From: Tanypteryx hageni
Taxonomy: Eukaryota > Arthropoda > Insecta > Odonata > Petaluridae
Reading direction: 5' to 3'
Assembly: GCA_028673005.1 (NCBI GenBank)
Contig: CM054116.1
Coordinates: 129,743,547-129,807,546, forward strand
DNA: 64,000 nucleotides
The position numbers were made by a program, and so were the translations under genes. Shown in pieces: positions 1 to 12,038 of this stretch. The notes below the pieces were generated by a model. It ran no database searches. It worked only from the letters and a program-made list of their open reading frames with translations, and was not told the DNA's origin. Numbering within the stretch: position 1 is the first letter of the stretch; every line of letters begins with the position of its first letter.

Positions 1-776
1 AAATTACTTGTTCAACTAAGTAACTAATATACTTGGCCCAAACATTTGTTTATAATCCGAAAAACGTTAATTTTTCACGTCTTCAACGATGAGAAATACA
101 TAAATGGCAAATCCCATTGTAGCCACATTTGCGAGTCCAATTCTCTTATACTTTGAAAGTATTCCTCGCAATTCCATTCAATTTCGTTTTTTGTAGCAAC
201 CAATAAATTGCTGATTCCATTTTCGTTTGTATCTGTGTGTTGCACTAAGCTTGGCAATTATACCAGTTATCCGATAAAGACCCACTGTGAAAATTTTCTC
301 CGTTATTTAAAAAAAGGAAACTTTCTTTGTTGAAATTGATGTAGAATTTAAAAATTTTATGATATCCTCACGGATAATTTATTTATCGCACGCCTCTGTG
401 TCTCCACTACTCCTGAGAAAGGTCGTTGATTTAAATTGTTAAAATATAGACAAAACAGCAGTGACGGATATCTGATTGTTGATTCTAAAAACTTATTACC
501 ATATCCTGACCCCAGTCCTTATATGAGTTCGAAAATTCTTTCCCTTGAAAGATTATCAAAACATATCATATTGCATGCACGCTCTATCTGTTGCTATCTC
601 CACATTTCGCATCTTTTTCACGTAAGCTTCTAAGTTACTTTCTCTTATTTGCACTCATAAATCCGACCTGAGTCTCAAATTCCTCCGTTGCGTTTTATTT
701 CCAAATTTTAGTCTTCTTCAATAGTTGCTCGTTTACCTATTCTCTGACATATATATTTTTATTTTAATAAACAATA
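1..776. other. AT-rich non-coding sequence
   Basis: I see no coding signal, RNA gene or recognisable mobile element here. Open frames are short and lack any family motif. Confidence 0.5.
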
Positions 777-2455
777 ACTAGCAGTCGCCCGTCGATAAAT
801 CGACTGGCTGATTAGATTAAATATTTTCTTGGTAGTTCGCCTTTTGTCACATTACCATGAAGGTAATCGACTGCAAGGTTCATTTACTTTTACTAATGTA
901 CGCTTGGAGTGCCACATTATTTTCTACAGCGTTTAATGTCCGCTAGCAGTGCCACCTTGACATCAACCACTACAATTACGTCGAGCAGAGCTTAGCCGGT
1001 CAAAAATACCTCAATATCTTACCAACGGTTTGAGAGATTCCTATTTTATAATTTTCCTGCATATCTGCAGGTCGAGACGTTAAATTTGATGCATCACACG
1101 TTAAGGTGGCTGTTACTATCGCTTTCAAAATGTTATTTTTTACGCTATTAATATATAGATATAATTCATTATCATACTTTCTATTTCCCGACCATTTCAA
1201 TTAGAAAACGATTATAAGGAAAAAAGTCAGTATGGAAATAAATAAAAAGGAAATATACAGGTATATCTCGCAATACGCTCGGCTTGCGTTCCAAAAAACC
1301 AGCGTGTATCGCGAATCAGCGTATTGCGAAGCACATTTTTACATAAGAGCAATGATATAAAAAGAGATACGTTCCTAAATGGATTAAAATGACGGGTAAG
1401 CATGACATATGTTCCTAAAAATGGTCTTGTTGTTCGAAATCATGCTAAACAAATGCAAACAAAAACCCATTGAAAACCGTGTCAAAGATAGGATCGCTTT
1501 GATTTTTTTCGCTTGCGACATTTCAAACTTACAAGGATAAAAACTGGAGCACAAATTCAATGTGTCACCACTACGATCTCGGAATGAAATCTGACTGTAG
1601 TCCGCCGAATCACTACCTTGGACATAACAAGAAACTCGTCGATTACATTATTTCTCCGGTGCAATATTGTGTACACATGAAATGAATATGAAAACAATTT
1701 AAAAGTAGTTCGTATATAATGAAACAAAGTTGTTTTTCATTGCTCACATTGAGACGTTTGAATGGGCAGGGAGAGGATCTTTGTTCTCCGGGTTTTGTAA
1801 GAGCGTATGTCCGAATCAAGCGAGCGCATCGAGAGGTCCAGTCAGAAAGTGTAATGAGCGTAAAACCGAAGAAAGCGTATCGCGAGGTGTACCTGTATTG
1901 TTTATACTCGGAACAAAATAAAATGTTAATGTGACATGTGCATTAAAAAAGTTATAATTCATTATCATACTCACTATGTCCAGATAATTTCAATTTGAAA
2001 ATGTCTATAACAAAAGATGTCAGTTTGGAAACAAAGTAAAAAGGAACTATATTGTTTACACTTGGAACAATATGAAGAGGAAATATATATGATTTCAATT
2101 TAAAAACGTTTATAACAAATTAATATCAATTGGTAGTAAGCCTTCTTGTTTCAACTTGAAATAAACACATTACCAAGAAACTCAGCGACTTCTACTATTG
2201 TCCGCTAGGGCCATATTATTTCCTACAGTGCCATCTTAACATCAACCATTACAACTATGTCGAGCAGAGCTTAGCCGGTCAAAAAGAATCTCAATATCTC
2301 GCTAACGGTATGACTGATTTCAATTTCATCATTTTTCTGCAAATCAATCTGCAGGTCAAGACATTTAATTTGATGCATCACACGTTAAGGTGACTGTTAC
2401 CTTCGTTTAAAACCTCATTTTATTACGCTATTAATATATAGATATTCTCTGCATA
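777..2455. repeat. Diverged direct repeats of an unknown interspersed family
   Basis: A segment at about 895-1260 recurs in the same orientation at about 2190-2455. Shared blocks include GTCGAGCAGAGCTTAGCCGG, TTTGATGCATCACACGTTAA and a closing ACGCTATTAATATATAGATA. A second part of the first unit, starting TTATAATTCATTATCATAC, recurs at about 1950-2056, so the region looks like tandem or nested copies of one element about 0.5 kb or longer. Identity is high in blocks with indels between them. No transposase or reverse transcriptase is visible, and terminal repeats were not found. The family is not recognised. It could be a non-autonomous DNA transposon or a Helitron derivative. Confidence 0.6.
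1269..1328. repeat. Short perfect inverted repeat
   Basis: The 11-bp arm CGCAATACGCT at 1269-1279 is perfectly complementary to AGCGTATTGCG at 1318-1328, with a 38-bp spacer. It lies just beyond the first copy of the direct repeat and may be part of that element's end. Related words (AGCGTATCGCGAG) recur near 1873. Confidence 0.5.
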
Positions 2456-2589
2456 CCTTTGTTGGTTCATTTAAGAATCTTTTCTTATAATAATGTTTCT
2501 AAACCATCCAAATCAATAAATTCTAATTATAAAATTATATTTTAAAATTAAAATGAGGTACTCAACGGAAATAAACGAGGCATTGGCAA

Positions 2590-2923
2590 GCATTGTGGAC
2601 ATCATCCTTGTTGCCTTGCACCAGGAAGTTTACTCTCCTCTGCTCTTATAGCAAATCGCATACATTTAGGTGCGCTTCCGGTTTTCAGTAATTTCCCTCT
2701 GATATCTGTTTCTCCAACGTGGTTTCTATATCCAAAAAATTTTGATTGTGCGCCACGGCGTAATCTTTTGAAACCTCCACAAAGCTTCCAATAATGAATC
2801 ATCGATCTTCTCATTCGTCAAAAAGTTGTCGAAGTTTTCACATGTATCTGCAAAACGGTCATTGACAGTATGTGCTTTTTCTTGACATAATACCTGTGGC
2901 AAAACACCGAATCTTGAATGCAA
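2590..2923 (-). pseudogene. Possible broken coding remnant, unrecognised
   Basis: Two overlapping minus-strand frames, 2726-2923 and 2602-2814, each read through a stretch that looks protein-like. The first contains TVNDRFADTCENFDNFLTNE. The second contains AQSKFFGYRNHVGETDIRGK and then a Cys/Met-rich end. They could be one ancestral frame broken by a frameshift in the shared interval. I do not recognise the family and see no catalytic motif. A decayed transposable-element protein is the likeliest source, but chance open frames are also possible. Confidence 0.2.
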
Positions 2924-3229
2924 CGGTTATTTCTAGAATCAACGGTCGGTGAGATGGTAGGATGGCTTTTTCTTTCCCGGAGTGGGCACCTGGTCGGCCC
3001 AACCGTTATTCATATAGGAGCTATGTTGAATATCATTCGAGATTTTGTGCGTTTGAAATCATTCTTTGAATCTTGCATGAAATCTTCAGGACGCTTGAGA
3101 ATTCTCTCAAACAATTCATACTTCCTAAATAAAAAATTCTCGGAAACTTATGCGCAAATTCTTCATCCGTTTGGGCAGCACCCGTGTTCTTATTTCATAA
3201 TTAACTCCAACTGCCTATGATTGATTAAA

Positions 3230-5250
3230 TGAAGCCATTGTCTACGTCAAATTTCCCAACCTAAGACAACAGCTTTTCCTCCTTTCAAAAGTTAAACCTA
3301 GTTACAATTCGGACGGCGATAATGAATCGTTGTCTTATTTGGACTTTTCATGTAACTGCCCGCCATTGCGTGCAAACGGTTACATTGATCCTTAAGATTT
3401 TGCCAATTGTGTTTTCCCACATTTTTACATATAATACGCACACATAAGGTGTGCTACAAATATGCGGGAAAATGGAAAAACTTATGTTTGACATGAGAAT
3501 AGTATTGATTTACAGGAGAAGAGCTTACGGCGAGTTCAGATAGATTTCGAAAATTTTCATTTAATCGCCGTCTCAATTTATGGATAAATATTTTGTAAGA
3601 AACTGCGAAGATTATGAGGCAAAAACGGTGGGTAAAAATAGAAGGCGTATTCTTCAAAACTGAAATTATCTCCAATCATTGAATTTGATAAATGATAACT
3701 GAGAAGAGCAATAATAACTCAACACCATTTTTCCTTATTGAAGTCCAAAATTCTATCACAACCGTGTATTTATAAATGATAGTAATTGTGAATATTATGC
3801 GTAGCACCCTATCACTTACGATGGATCTTTTAGCTATAATTATTTTGTGTTAACTAACTACCCTAGGTGTCACACAATCGCAATCAAACGTGCATGAAAT
3901 ACAATTCCTTTAGGAGTTCATAAATGTTCCTGTTAATTCACAGAAAAATATTTTTTTCAGTCACAGCGCTTAGATAACAAAGTTGAATGAATTAAGATTA
4001 CAATTTTTGGTATCATTGGACTTCTTTAAAGTTTTTTGGACGTATGATTTGCAGACTCCTGTGCGAACTTAATTTTAGTGGTATTGAATATAACTGTAAA
4101 GGATCAAGAATCGTATTTGGTAAAGTTTTAGCGATGGGCATAATTTACGGTAAATTTCACAGCAGCTTTCAAAAACAGGGGACTCGCGAGAAAAATTTTG
4201 AATGCTATTTAATATTAAATTTCTTATATCTACATTCCGAGTCGTGAATCCAATCCCATAAAAAAATAAAAATCTGAATGAAAATTTCCGCGTAGGAATG
4301 AAATGTATACATCCTACATACCGAGCTGTTTCGCGGCAAAAGTGGTTCAAGGACTATTTTAGACGTGCGCCCGCTCTAATAGCTAAAGAAGAGCTCTGCG
4401 CGTATCAGTTGAACGCTCGGAAGAAAATGGTGGCGAGAATATTCGAAGAGTTGGAAATATTTCTTCATTTTGGCATTTATGGAACCTTTTATACTTGACG
4501 ACGATAAAAACTCCATTCTTTCGCAAGCGACCGTTTTTCCGGAAGAGAGCTCATAAAAAGCACCAAGAGGACCAGAAAAACAAAGTTGTCGTTGGTTTGC
4601 CTCTTGTGTTATGAGAATGATAAGTGGATAATGTAATGCGGATTATTATAAAGTGCCTCACAAATTGATTCATAAAAGCGGAATCCCGCTTAAAAAATGG
4701 ATTTATAACACCAAAAAATCTCCCGCAACAAAACTTTTGGTGGAAGCGGTGTTACAAAAAATCTCATCTTTTACCGAATTTAACTTTTTATGCTTAAGGA
4801 TAATGAAAAAAATTATCATTCCGCTGACGAGTCCGGGTTGATCTATCCGTAAAGCAGATGATAATTATGATTCTAAACGAACCTGATCCAAAACTAAAGA
4901 TGATCGCTTATTCTATTTTGATCGGTGTCAGACTGGAGTAGATAATTTAAATTTGGATGGAAAAATTGTGTCTTCAGAGCTAATCTTTAAAAATTCGAAA
5001 TTAAAGAAAAAATAATAGATAAAATGTAAATGTAATTATGCTCCAGTTTTGTCAAGTTTTCCGTGGTATTATCGACATTCAGAATACTATAAAGATAACA
5101 TGAAATTGGAGACATATATCTAAAATGTGTGTATACACACATATAAAAGACGCGCACCCACTAAATCACACATAGTGTGTTTTCCGTCGCGATAGCGACC
5201 ACCTCTATGAAGGATCGCTTCAAAGGATGGAATATATGCCGCTTGCACAG
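3230..5250. other. AT-rich non-coding sequence
   Basis: Only short open frames without recognisable motifs are present. I see no convincing splice-flanked exon, RNA gene or terminal repeats. Confidence 0.45.
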
Positions 5251-5279
5251 AAATATGATTGGGCGAATGCTACAGTGAT

Positions 5280-7210
5280 TACACGCTTCAGACGACGACT
5301 CCTTCTCCTCCATTGCGTACACATCTCTCCCTCTTGCGTTTCCCTCTGACTTCCCACTTATCCATCCCGCTACTCTATTCTTTCCCTTGCCTTCCGCTTT
5401 TTCCTCTTCCCTCCCTCTCCACCTCCCCTCTCTCTCTCTTTCTCCAATGCTTCCACCCCTCCTCCCTCACACCCCATCCCGCCCACCCACGCCACCGCCA
5501 CCCACAGTCCTTATTCTCAATTCAACGTTTGCCATGGCGGCACGAATTCCAAATAACCCACACCCGCGGATAATCTTTTTTCATCATATGCAGTCCACGG
5601 CAAATTCAATATTTCGCCGATTCAAGAATTCCTCGAATGGTTGGAATACATGAATGGATATCTCAATTCGCAGGGAATAGGGGGAGAAAAGGCGAACGCT
5701 GGTTCCCATATACATCCTCCTCGGCTTCCGCCTTCCGCGCACCAGTCCCCTCCCTCTCTCCCGGGGGCGGAAAAAGGCGGCAAAAGAAGGGTAGCGGGGC
5801 AGGGCGTCGGCTGGATTTGGACCGGAGGATGAGTGGAAGGGAGGAGCGGATTTGAGACGGGATTTCGAGCGAAGACCCGATGCCCCCTCCTCGCCCGACT
5901 TGCGGCCTCCACCCCCTCTACTCCTTCCCTCTCTCTCTCTCCCCCCCTTCTCTTCCTCTTGCTCTCCCCCTCTCCTCTACGCATACCGCCATCTCTGCGG
6001 GCCCATCCATTCGCAGGCATTGTGGGTGAGGCAGAGAGAGAAGGGGGGCGTGGAGGAGGGGAGAGGCAGATAGGCGCGGTAAAAACACGGCCCCTCGTAC
6101 AACGGGTCATCTCCGTGTGTAACTCCGGTCATCTCGCCCTTAAACCCTCCCTCCGCCGCCACGCGGCTAATATGTGAGACCCAGGAAACGTGGTTTTTTG
6201 CTCTCATTCGATGTCCTCTCTCTCTCTCGGTCCTTTTCTCCTTCCACCTTTCTCTCTCCTTTGATTCCTCATCCTCTCTCCCTCTCTCTCTCTCGCTACT
6301 TTCCTCCATTTTTTCTGCCCTTGTACCTCTCCCCCCTCCATATCATCTCTTGTCATCATTTTCTTTTTTCTCTCTCTCTGCGTATTTTTTCTCCTGCGAG
6401 CGCTCTACGTTCTCACAACAGGCCATTCCTCCCTCCTCCTCTTTCTCCCCCTCCTCTCCTTTACACTTCGTTCCCACTCCTCCCCTCCCCCTCCACGTCT
6501 CCCTTTCTCCTCACTCTCTTCTTTTCGAGGCACTCTCGTGCTGCCTTCGTCTTCCCAAGTCCACCGGTGCCAATCTCCCTTAGAGGAACACGAACTCTCC
6601 CTTCATCCACCCTTCCATTTTCCCTTTCTCCCTCCCTGTCTCTCTCTCTCCTCCCCTTCCTCTCTTCCCCTTCCTCTCCTCCCCTTCCTCTCCTCCCCTT
6701 CCTCTCCTCCCCTTTCTCTCCTCCCTTTCTTCTCCTCCCCTTCTCTCTCCTCACCTTCCTCTCCTCCCCTCCCCACCCTCTCCTCCCCTCTATCTCCTCC
6801 CCTCTCTCCCTCCTCCAGCGTCGAAGCCCCCCTCCCATCGCCTGCCTTTCTCGCATCCTCTTCCACTTGTAGTTCCCGGTTCGATTTCCGATTCTTCGCC
6901 CTTCCCTTCTGCCCCCCTCCCACACCCTTATTCACCCTCCCGTCCACCCCGCAACCATCGTCTCCCTCCCTCACCCCCGACAGCCCTAACCCAACGGACG
7001 CCCTTCTGAGGACGCCTCTCTCTCTCTCCCTCCCTCTCCTTTCCCTCTCTCTGCCTCATCCTTGTCTCTGAACCTCCCTTCCGTCCTCTCACTCGCTCTC
7101 GCTTCTCCGCCCAATTCCCCCTCCCTTCCCTCTCTCACTCTCTCTTCTCTTCCTGCTTTCTTCCTCTCCAGCCACTCTTTCACCTCTTCTCCGTCCTTTT
7201 GTTGGCACGG
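5280..7210. repeat. Polypyrimidine (CT-rich) low-complexity region with GC-rich interludes
   Basis: The plus strand is dominated by C and T in runs such as CTCCTCCCCTTCCTCTCCTC, densest at 6440-6830 and 7010-7200. Between them, 5520-6180 is more balanced, GC-rich and CpG-containing. The missing purines on one strand remove stop codons, so several long frames arise on both strands (for example 6174-6872 and 6461-6925). Their translations are Ser/Pro/Leu or Arg/Glu/Gly repeats, and I do not treat them as genes. The purine-rich minus strand would be the sense strand of a transcript of the lachesin-like gene. Confidence 0.85.
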
Positions 7211-7439
7211 CCATTGTATTGGCGCCATGGAGGGAGTGAGATAGGGAAAGATAGAAGGAGAGAAAGAGCGAGACATATATAGAGAGAGAGAGTGAGATGG
7301 TGTTCTTTTACACGCCCTATTCCTATTCCTAACGCCCTTATACCGCTTCCCCCCTTCCAAACTCACTCCCCCGCATCATTCGCGAGAGACTAAAAAAGTT
7401 GAATGTGCTGAGCAGCTGGGCTCTTTTCTCCCCCCCCCC

Positions 7440-8290
7440 CAATTCCTCCTTTCTCTCGTACACGTCCTCTTGCCCCCGTCTCACGCTGACACATCTCCCC
7501 GCTCTAACGGGCCCGGGTTCGACTCTCCCCCGGCAACTCATATGACCTACTAGGAGAGAGAGACCCTCGAGTATCCGCGGCAAAGCGCCCACTTGCATTT
7601 TATCGGACACAAAAGATATGCTGAGGCCGTGGTGTTCTCTCTCTCTCTCCCTCTGTCATCTCCGCTCCTTCTCTGTCTTCCTTTCTCCATCGCTCTTTTT
7701 ATCTTCAGCCGCTTCTTACCCATCCTCTTTCCTATCCCATCCACCTCTCTCGACCAATCTGATCACACATAATAAGAAGGGATGCGAAGGCGCTCTCTTC
7801 TCTCCCCAAAGAAAATATCCTGGGCGCGAGATCCGTGCACGGGACTCGAACTGCGTCCTGGAAGGAAGGAGGCGAGACTTACCCGGGAAAATTATCTCTC
7901 TCTCTTTCGATAAATCGCTAAAATATCCCTCTGGAAATCAATCGCCCAATTTTCTCTCCCCCCCCGCTCGGCCTCCGCTTGCACTTCCATCCGCTCGCCG
8001 CATCCTCCTCGTGCCGCAGCTGCTCGCGCTGCCGTGGGTGTCGCCCAACACCCGCCAAATTTACAACCGAGAGGCAGAAAACATGCGACCTCTCGCGGTA
8101 CGACGATGGATAAATGATTGCGTAGGAAGGAAATGAATAAGTGTGCTGCTCGCGCTGGGTTCCTTCTTCGCTACACTTAGGGTTTCTCTTTTTTACTTCT
8201 TCCGGAATCCTAATTAAGAAACCCTCGTGTTCCGGGTTCTGATCGTCCTCTCGTGGCGCACCTTTCTGCCTCTTAAGTTAGTTTCTTCTT
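7440..8290. other. GC-rich, CpG-containing stretch of unknown role
   Basis: Composition rises above the AT-rich background and CpG is frequent, particularly at 7800-8160 (CCGCTCGCCGCATCC, GCTCGCGCTGCCGTGGG). Two words match the internal B box of tRNA-type promoters (GGGTTCGACTC near 7515 and, on the minus strand, GTTCGAGTCCC near 7840), but neither has a convincing A box. The stretch could be a promoter, an enhancer or a decayed element. No core-promoter motif settles it. Confidence 0.3.
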
Positions 8291-9255
8291 TCGCAGTGTA
8301 CTTCTCACTGAGATTTTGTGTTAATGAGATCTGAGTTTTTCGCCCTGCATTTTTCTATTATTTGAATTTTTATGCGATATTTGATGATTAATAGATGCAT
8401 ATGAAATGCTATTAAAACCATTGTGTTCGTTAAGCAAATATTTGAGATTTTTAAATGAAATCAATTTCTTGAATTTTGATTTTCAACAGAAAGATTGTTT
8501 TGATTTTCAAAAGAAAGACATTTTCCATTCTTGTCAACGAAAGCGAATGTAAAATTTTTATCTGCAGTTTAATAAGTCAGATGTAAATCGATTTTAAATT
8601 AGAAATTAGAAATTAATTTTAATTGTTATCTTTAACTGGTTAATATACTCCTCCGTTTATTTGGAAATCGGCGTTTTACGACATTCTTAAATTATTATTA
8701 TTTACAGTCGAAACGATGAAATAATTTATATTAAAAGAGAATGATCACTAGATGCATAATTGACCATATACTATTTCGATGATTTAGCACCTTTTGATTA
8801 CTAGAGTGAGACCTCGTTCGTTCACATCCGTCATTTTTAACGGGCAATTATACTGGTAACTAGGTTTGCCATATTTCTGTTTTGAGAATACGAGACGCGT
8901 AAAGAAATTCTTCATTTAAATATTGTACGTAAAAAACCGAAAAAAGTCTAGATGACTATAAAAAGTAAATTTTTGACTTTAAGAATTAAATAACAGAAAT
9001 ATAGACAAAAGAAATTTTTATGTATGTATATAGTGTGAAATGAATGTTAAATAATGAAACTTTGATTTAAAAGGAGGAGAAGGAGGAAAGAAAAAATGGT
9101 TAACTTTAATTGGAGAATTATTGACATTTGAACGAAATTTAAAAAAATAATTAAAAGTGATTGTTAATTTTAAAAATTCTTTGCCTGAGGCCTTTGTGTA
9201 TATCTGCAACATAATAAAATTTGAAGGAAGTTTAAAAATGAATGTGGGCAATTAG

Positions 9256-9257
<2 letters not shown>
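8290..9257. other. AT-rich non-coding sequence
   Basis: Nothing coding or repetitive is recognisable. The sequence is A/T-dominated with short homopolymer runs. Confidence 0.45.

Positions 9258-9289
<32 letters not shown>
9258..9289. repeat. (TA)n microsatellite
   Basis: An uninterrupted TA dinucleotide run of about 16 units. Confidence 0.95.
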
Positions 9290-9291
<2 letters not shown>

Positions 9292-10210
9292 GACGTCTAT
9301 GCGGCCCTCTGCAACTGTTTGTTTTGAAGTGTATATCGGTGCAACTCGATGTACGGCACGATCATGTACTCCACTATAGATATGTCCAGTGATTGCAGTT
9401 TTTATTGTTTAACACACAGTAACCCACGATGGATTAATAAAATGTTTTCCCCCAATATAAAGCGCTAATGAAAAAATAACAGTAATGTTTGAAAAACGAG
9501 AAAATAGCGTCCCGTGTAGAGTTCACGCAGGACACTGGGAAAATATTGAAAATACGGAGAAATACGGTTTGGTTGGCAATCCTGCTCGTATTACTCGTTG
9601 TTGCATGAAACTTTTAATGGGTTATATAAGATTAAATTGATCGAGCCTTTGGGATGCCATAGGAAATATTGGTGTTTTCATACGTAAATTCTAGCTTTAG
9701 CGATTAATTAAATTCCAAATTTTTTATTTATCAATAAATTAAAGGACATCGAGGCATAAAATTACAGTTTTTGGGATCAGCATAAAGATAACACATCAAG
9801 GAAAAAGCGGAGAACTGGCTATTTTACAATAACTTTTAGAACTTAACGTTCTTCTTTAATCATTCTGTTTTTATCGGGCCTTAGGCGGAAGAAACAGATT
9901 TTGACTCGATAGGGTCGGTCCTTTCAGTTTGTTTTAATCGACCATGAGCACTCGTGGCTGATTATTTGCAAATTCCTTCGATGCGCGGATTGTTGCTTTC
10001 ATCGAATAACAAAGTGCGGATAAATTAAAGAAAACCGAATCCGGAAACGGAACTTCAAAAATATCGGACCTAAAAAATGACTCGATTCATATTTTTGTTT
10101 CTATTTAAGAGAAGGTAGATTTAAATTTCAGTTCATGTATTTTGAAATAAATGTTCAAAATGGATGCACTTACTGTGCGTACATTAATGAAATTTTTATC
10201 CAGTTATTAG
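9290..10210. other. Non-coding sequence, nothing recognised
   Basis: No exon, RNA gene or complete mobile element is visible. A pair of loosely similar inverted words around 8855 and 9575 (TTTGCCATATTTCTG and TTTGGTTGGCAATCC) hints at a very old element, but the match is too weak to call. Confidence 0.4.
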
Positions 10211-10213
10211 GAT

Positions 10214-10261
10214 TTTGATTATCCGGACCAAACTTGATCTCAATTAATCTGGATAATCAAA
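10214..10261. repeat. Imperfect hairpin, pogo/Tigger-like fragment
   Basis: TTTGATTATCCGGA at 10214-10227 pairs with TCTGGATAATCAAA at 10248-10261, 13 of 14 positions. The words 'gattatccgga' and 'tctggataatc' resemble terminal repeats of pogo/Tigger DNA transposons, which carry repeated ATTATCCGGA-type blocks. No transposase is visible. It may be a solo fragment or a tiny non-autonomous copy. Confidence 0.4.
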
Positions 10262-10499
10262 GTTCCAATTTAATTTAATTTACATTTTCCAAAAATATTC
10301 GATTCTAGGGAAATGCGTTAACAGTATTATCAAACAGCCGCTGCATTGCCATAATGGCACGCATCCACATGACCGATTTTTGCCGTGAATTCGGACGCAT
10401 TTTTTGGCAAACCACAGTTCTTTTGAGTCATTCCTTAAACACCTCGTGATATGGTTAATACTCGATATCTTCTGGAAATTTCCACATGGGTAAACTCAC

Positions 10500-10619
10500 C
10501 GCTGTCCTTGTACCAGCTATTCATGGCCTTTGGCGACGCCTCCACGTAGCACTGGATGAGCACGTCGCTTCCAAGCGGCGCGGCCACCAATTGGTTAGAA
10601 ACCTTGATGAGCGGATGAA
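10500..10619 (-). CDS. Internal exon, lachesin/DIP-like Ig-superfamily cell-adhesion protein (start of an Ig domain)
   Basis: This is a 120-bp internal exon. On the minus strand a pyrimidine-containing tract ends in AG just before TTCATCCGCTC, and the exon ends G|GTGAGT, a consensus donor. Both junctions are phase 1. The translation runs HPLIKVSNQLVAAPLGSDV, then LIQCYVEASPKAMNSWYKDS. That is the A-to-C-strand part of an I-set Ig domain: the B-strand Cys sits in IQCYVEASP and the core Trp in NSWYKDS. The sequence following a preceding Ig domain as (F)HPLI.V.NQLV.AP.G is characteristic of lachesin and DIP proteins. These are secreted or GPI-linked neuronal and septate-junction adhesion molecules with three Ig domains, and by that plan this is the third domain. 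The exon carrying the rest of this domain (E-F strands with the second Cys) should lie to the left and was not found. The family assignment is solid; which paralogue it is cannot be decided. Confidence 0.87.
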
Positions 10620-11574
10620 CTAAAAACACAGAGAATGAAAGAATTGCCAAAAAAAGAGTAGGAGAACATTTATTGATAAATTGATTTTACAGTAAAACTT
10701 ATTTTTAGATTATCTGAATTGAGGTTCAATTCTAATGCACTCCTTATTATTATGCAAACTAAGATAAAGAGTGGAATAAGTAAGTTATGAGTTAAAAAAA
10801 GTACCACATGTCATTTCTGCTATTTCTAAGAAAAGTAGGCAGATGTGATGTGTAATTGCCACATAAAAATAATCATTTTAATTTGACAAGTGCGTAAATC
10901 TTTCAAATTCTCAAAGCATATCTTTAAAGTTACTGGAAATCGAATTTATCGGTTTAATAATATTGCTTTCACACTTTATAAAAGTAATTATTTGATATAA
11001 GGACCATTTGATATAAGAAAAACACTGTTACCTTTATTGCGCTGTTATAATTTCAAGTTTAATTAAAAATATTAGCATATAAATTGAGAAGTAGGATGAC
11101 CAAATAAATTTTGACACAACCAAACTGTCGAGACGTTTTGTCATAAGCAGCCATGATCTGATTTTCTGAAGCATCAGTACTTATGGATCAGATTTTCTTA
11201 AAATATGTCAAGAGACGTTATTCATAAATGTCTGTCCTTTTGATTACAACGGCATGAGTGTAAAGAGTAGCGCTAGCGGGGATCATCGCGTATGGCGTAA
11301 CTATTTAAAAAAATTGCAAATGATGAAGCAATTAATGGGTTATTAACTGAAAATTATGTTGATTTATTCGCTATTATTCACGCTAATGATATATATCTCC
11401 ATTTTACAACAAGACAGTGATGATAATTTTACATTATTTTACGCAAGCTCCAATAATGTAGAAGGAAATTTAATTTAAATAACGATCAAAAAGTAATAAG
11501 ATTATCATGGGTTTGCGACAGGAGGGTTATGACCAGGCACACCACTTGCACCATCTTATTGTTAATAGTAAATA

Positions 11575-12038
11575 ATGTACACTTCTTTCCAAAAGTATTC
11601 CAAGAATTTGAGCGGCGTCGCTTTCGCGGCAGATTGAATTTTAACTTCCCGTCTACGTGAATGTTATATCAGTCGGTGAATATGTATTCCTGTCGCGACG
11701 CCACCTCAGCCTTCAGGGTTTATTATTGTATAAAATACGACGTATTCTTGCGTATCGACCGGAGTTAACAAAGATTATTCCGCGTCTCGGGCGATCGTTT
11801 GAACGTACTATTATAATTCGCCATTGTTATATAACAGCCATTCTTACATCGTGATGATAAACGTAATCAGGCCCATGGAATTGTTTTTTTTTGTCCAAGG
11901 GAGGGGTTGTTAGGGGAGGGCTGAAGCAAACTCGCTGCGTAATTAGTTTTAATAGTAGAAGTGGATTTACGAATTTCGAATGGGCGATTTGATCGGTTTT
12001 ATCAAATTCCCTGGTTCGATATTATTTGTTACATAACG
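11575..12038 (+). repeat. Left arm of a 2.06-kb inverted-repeat element
   Basis: This segment is repeated in inverted orientation at 13170-13633 with roughly 90% or better identity by eye. The outer ends share AATGTACAC. A 65-codon frame (11657-11854) is conserved in the other arm with four amino-acid differences, but that follows from overall DNA similarity. It has no recognised domain, so I do not call it a gene. The arms may be long terminal inverted repeats of a fold-back-type DNA transposon or two copies of one repeat inserted head to head. Confidence 0.8.

Noticed and set aside
6174..7071. Overlapping 232- and 177-codon plus frames with minus-strand counterparts
   Set aside because: Low-complexity CT-rich DNA with no motif or codon-like pattern.
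7506..7520. GGGTTCGACTC as part of a tRNA gene or SINE
   Set aside because: It matches a B box, but there is no A box at the right distance and no cloverleaf can be closed.
11657..11854. 65-codon frame conserved in both inverted arms as a possible small gene
   Set aside because: The whole arm is conserved at DNA level including non-coding parts. The frame has no domain and no evidence of selection that I can measure by eye.
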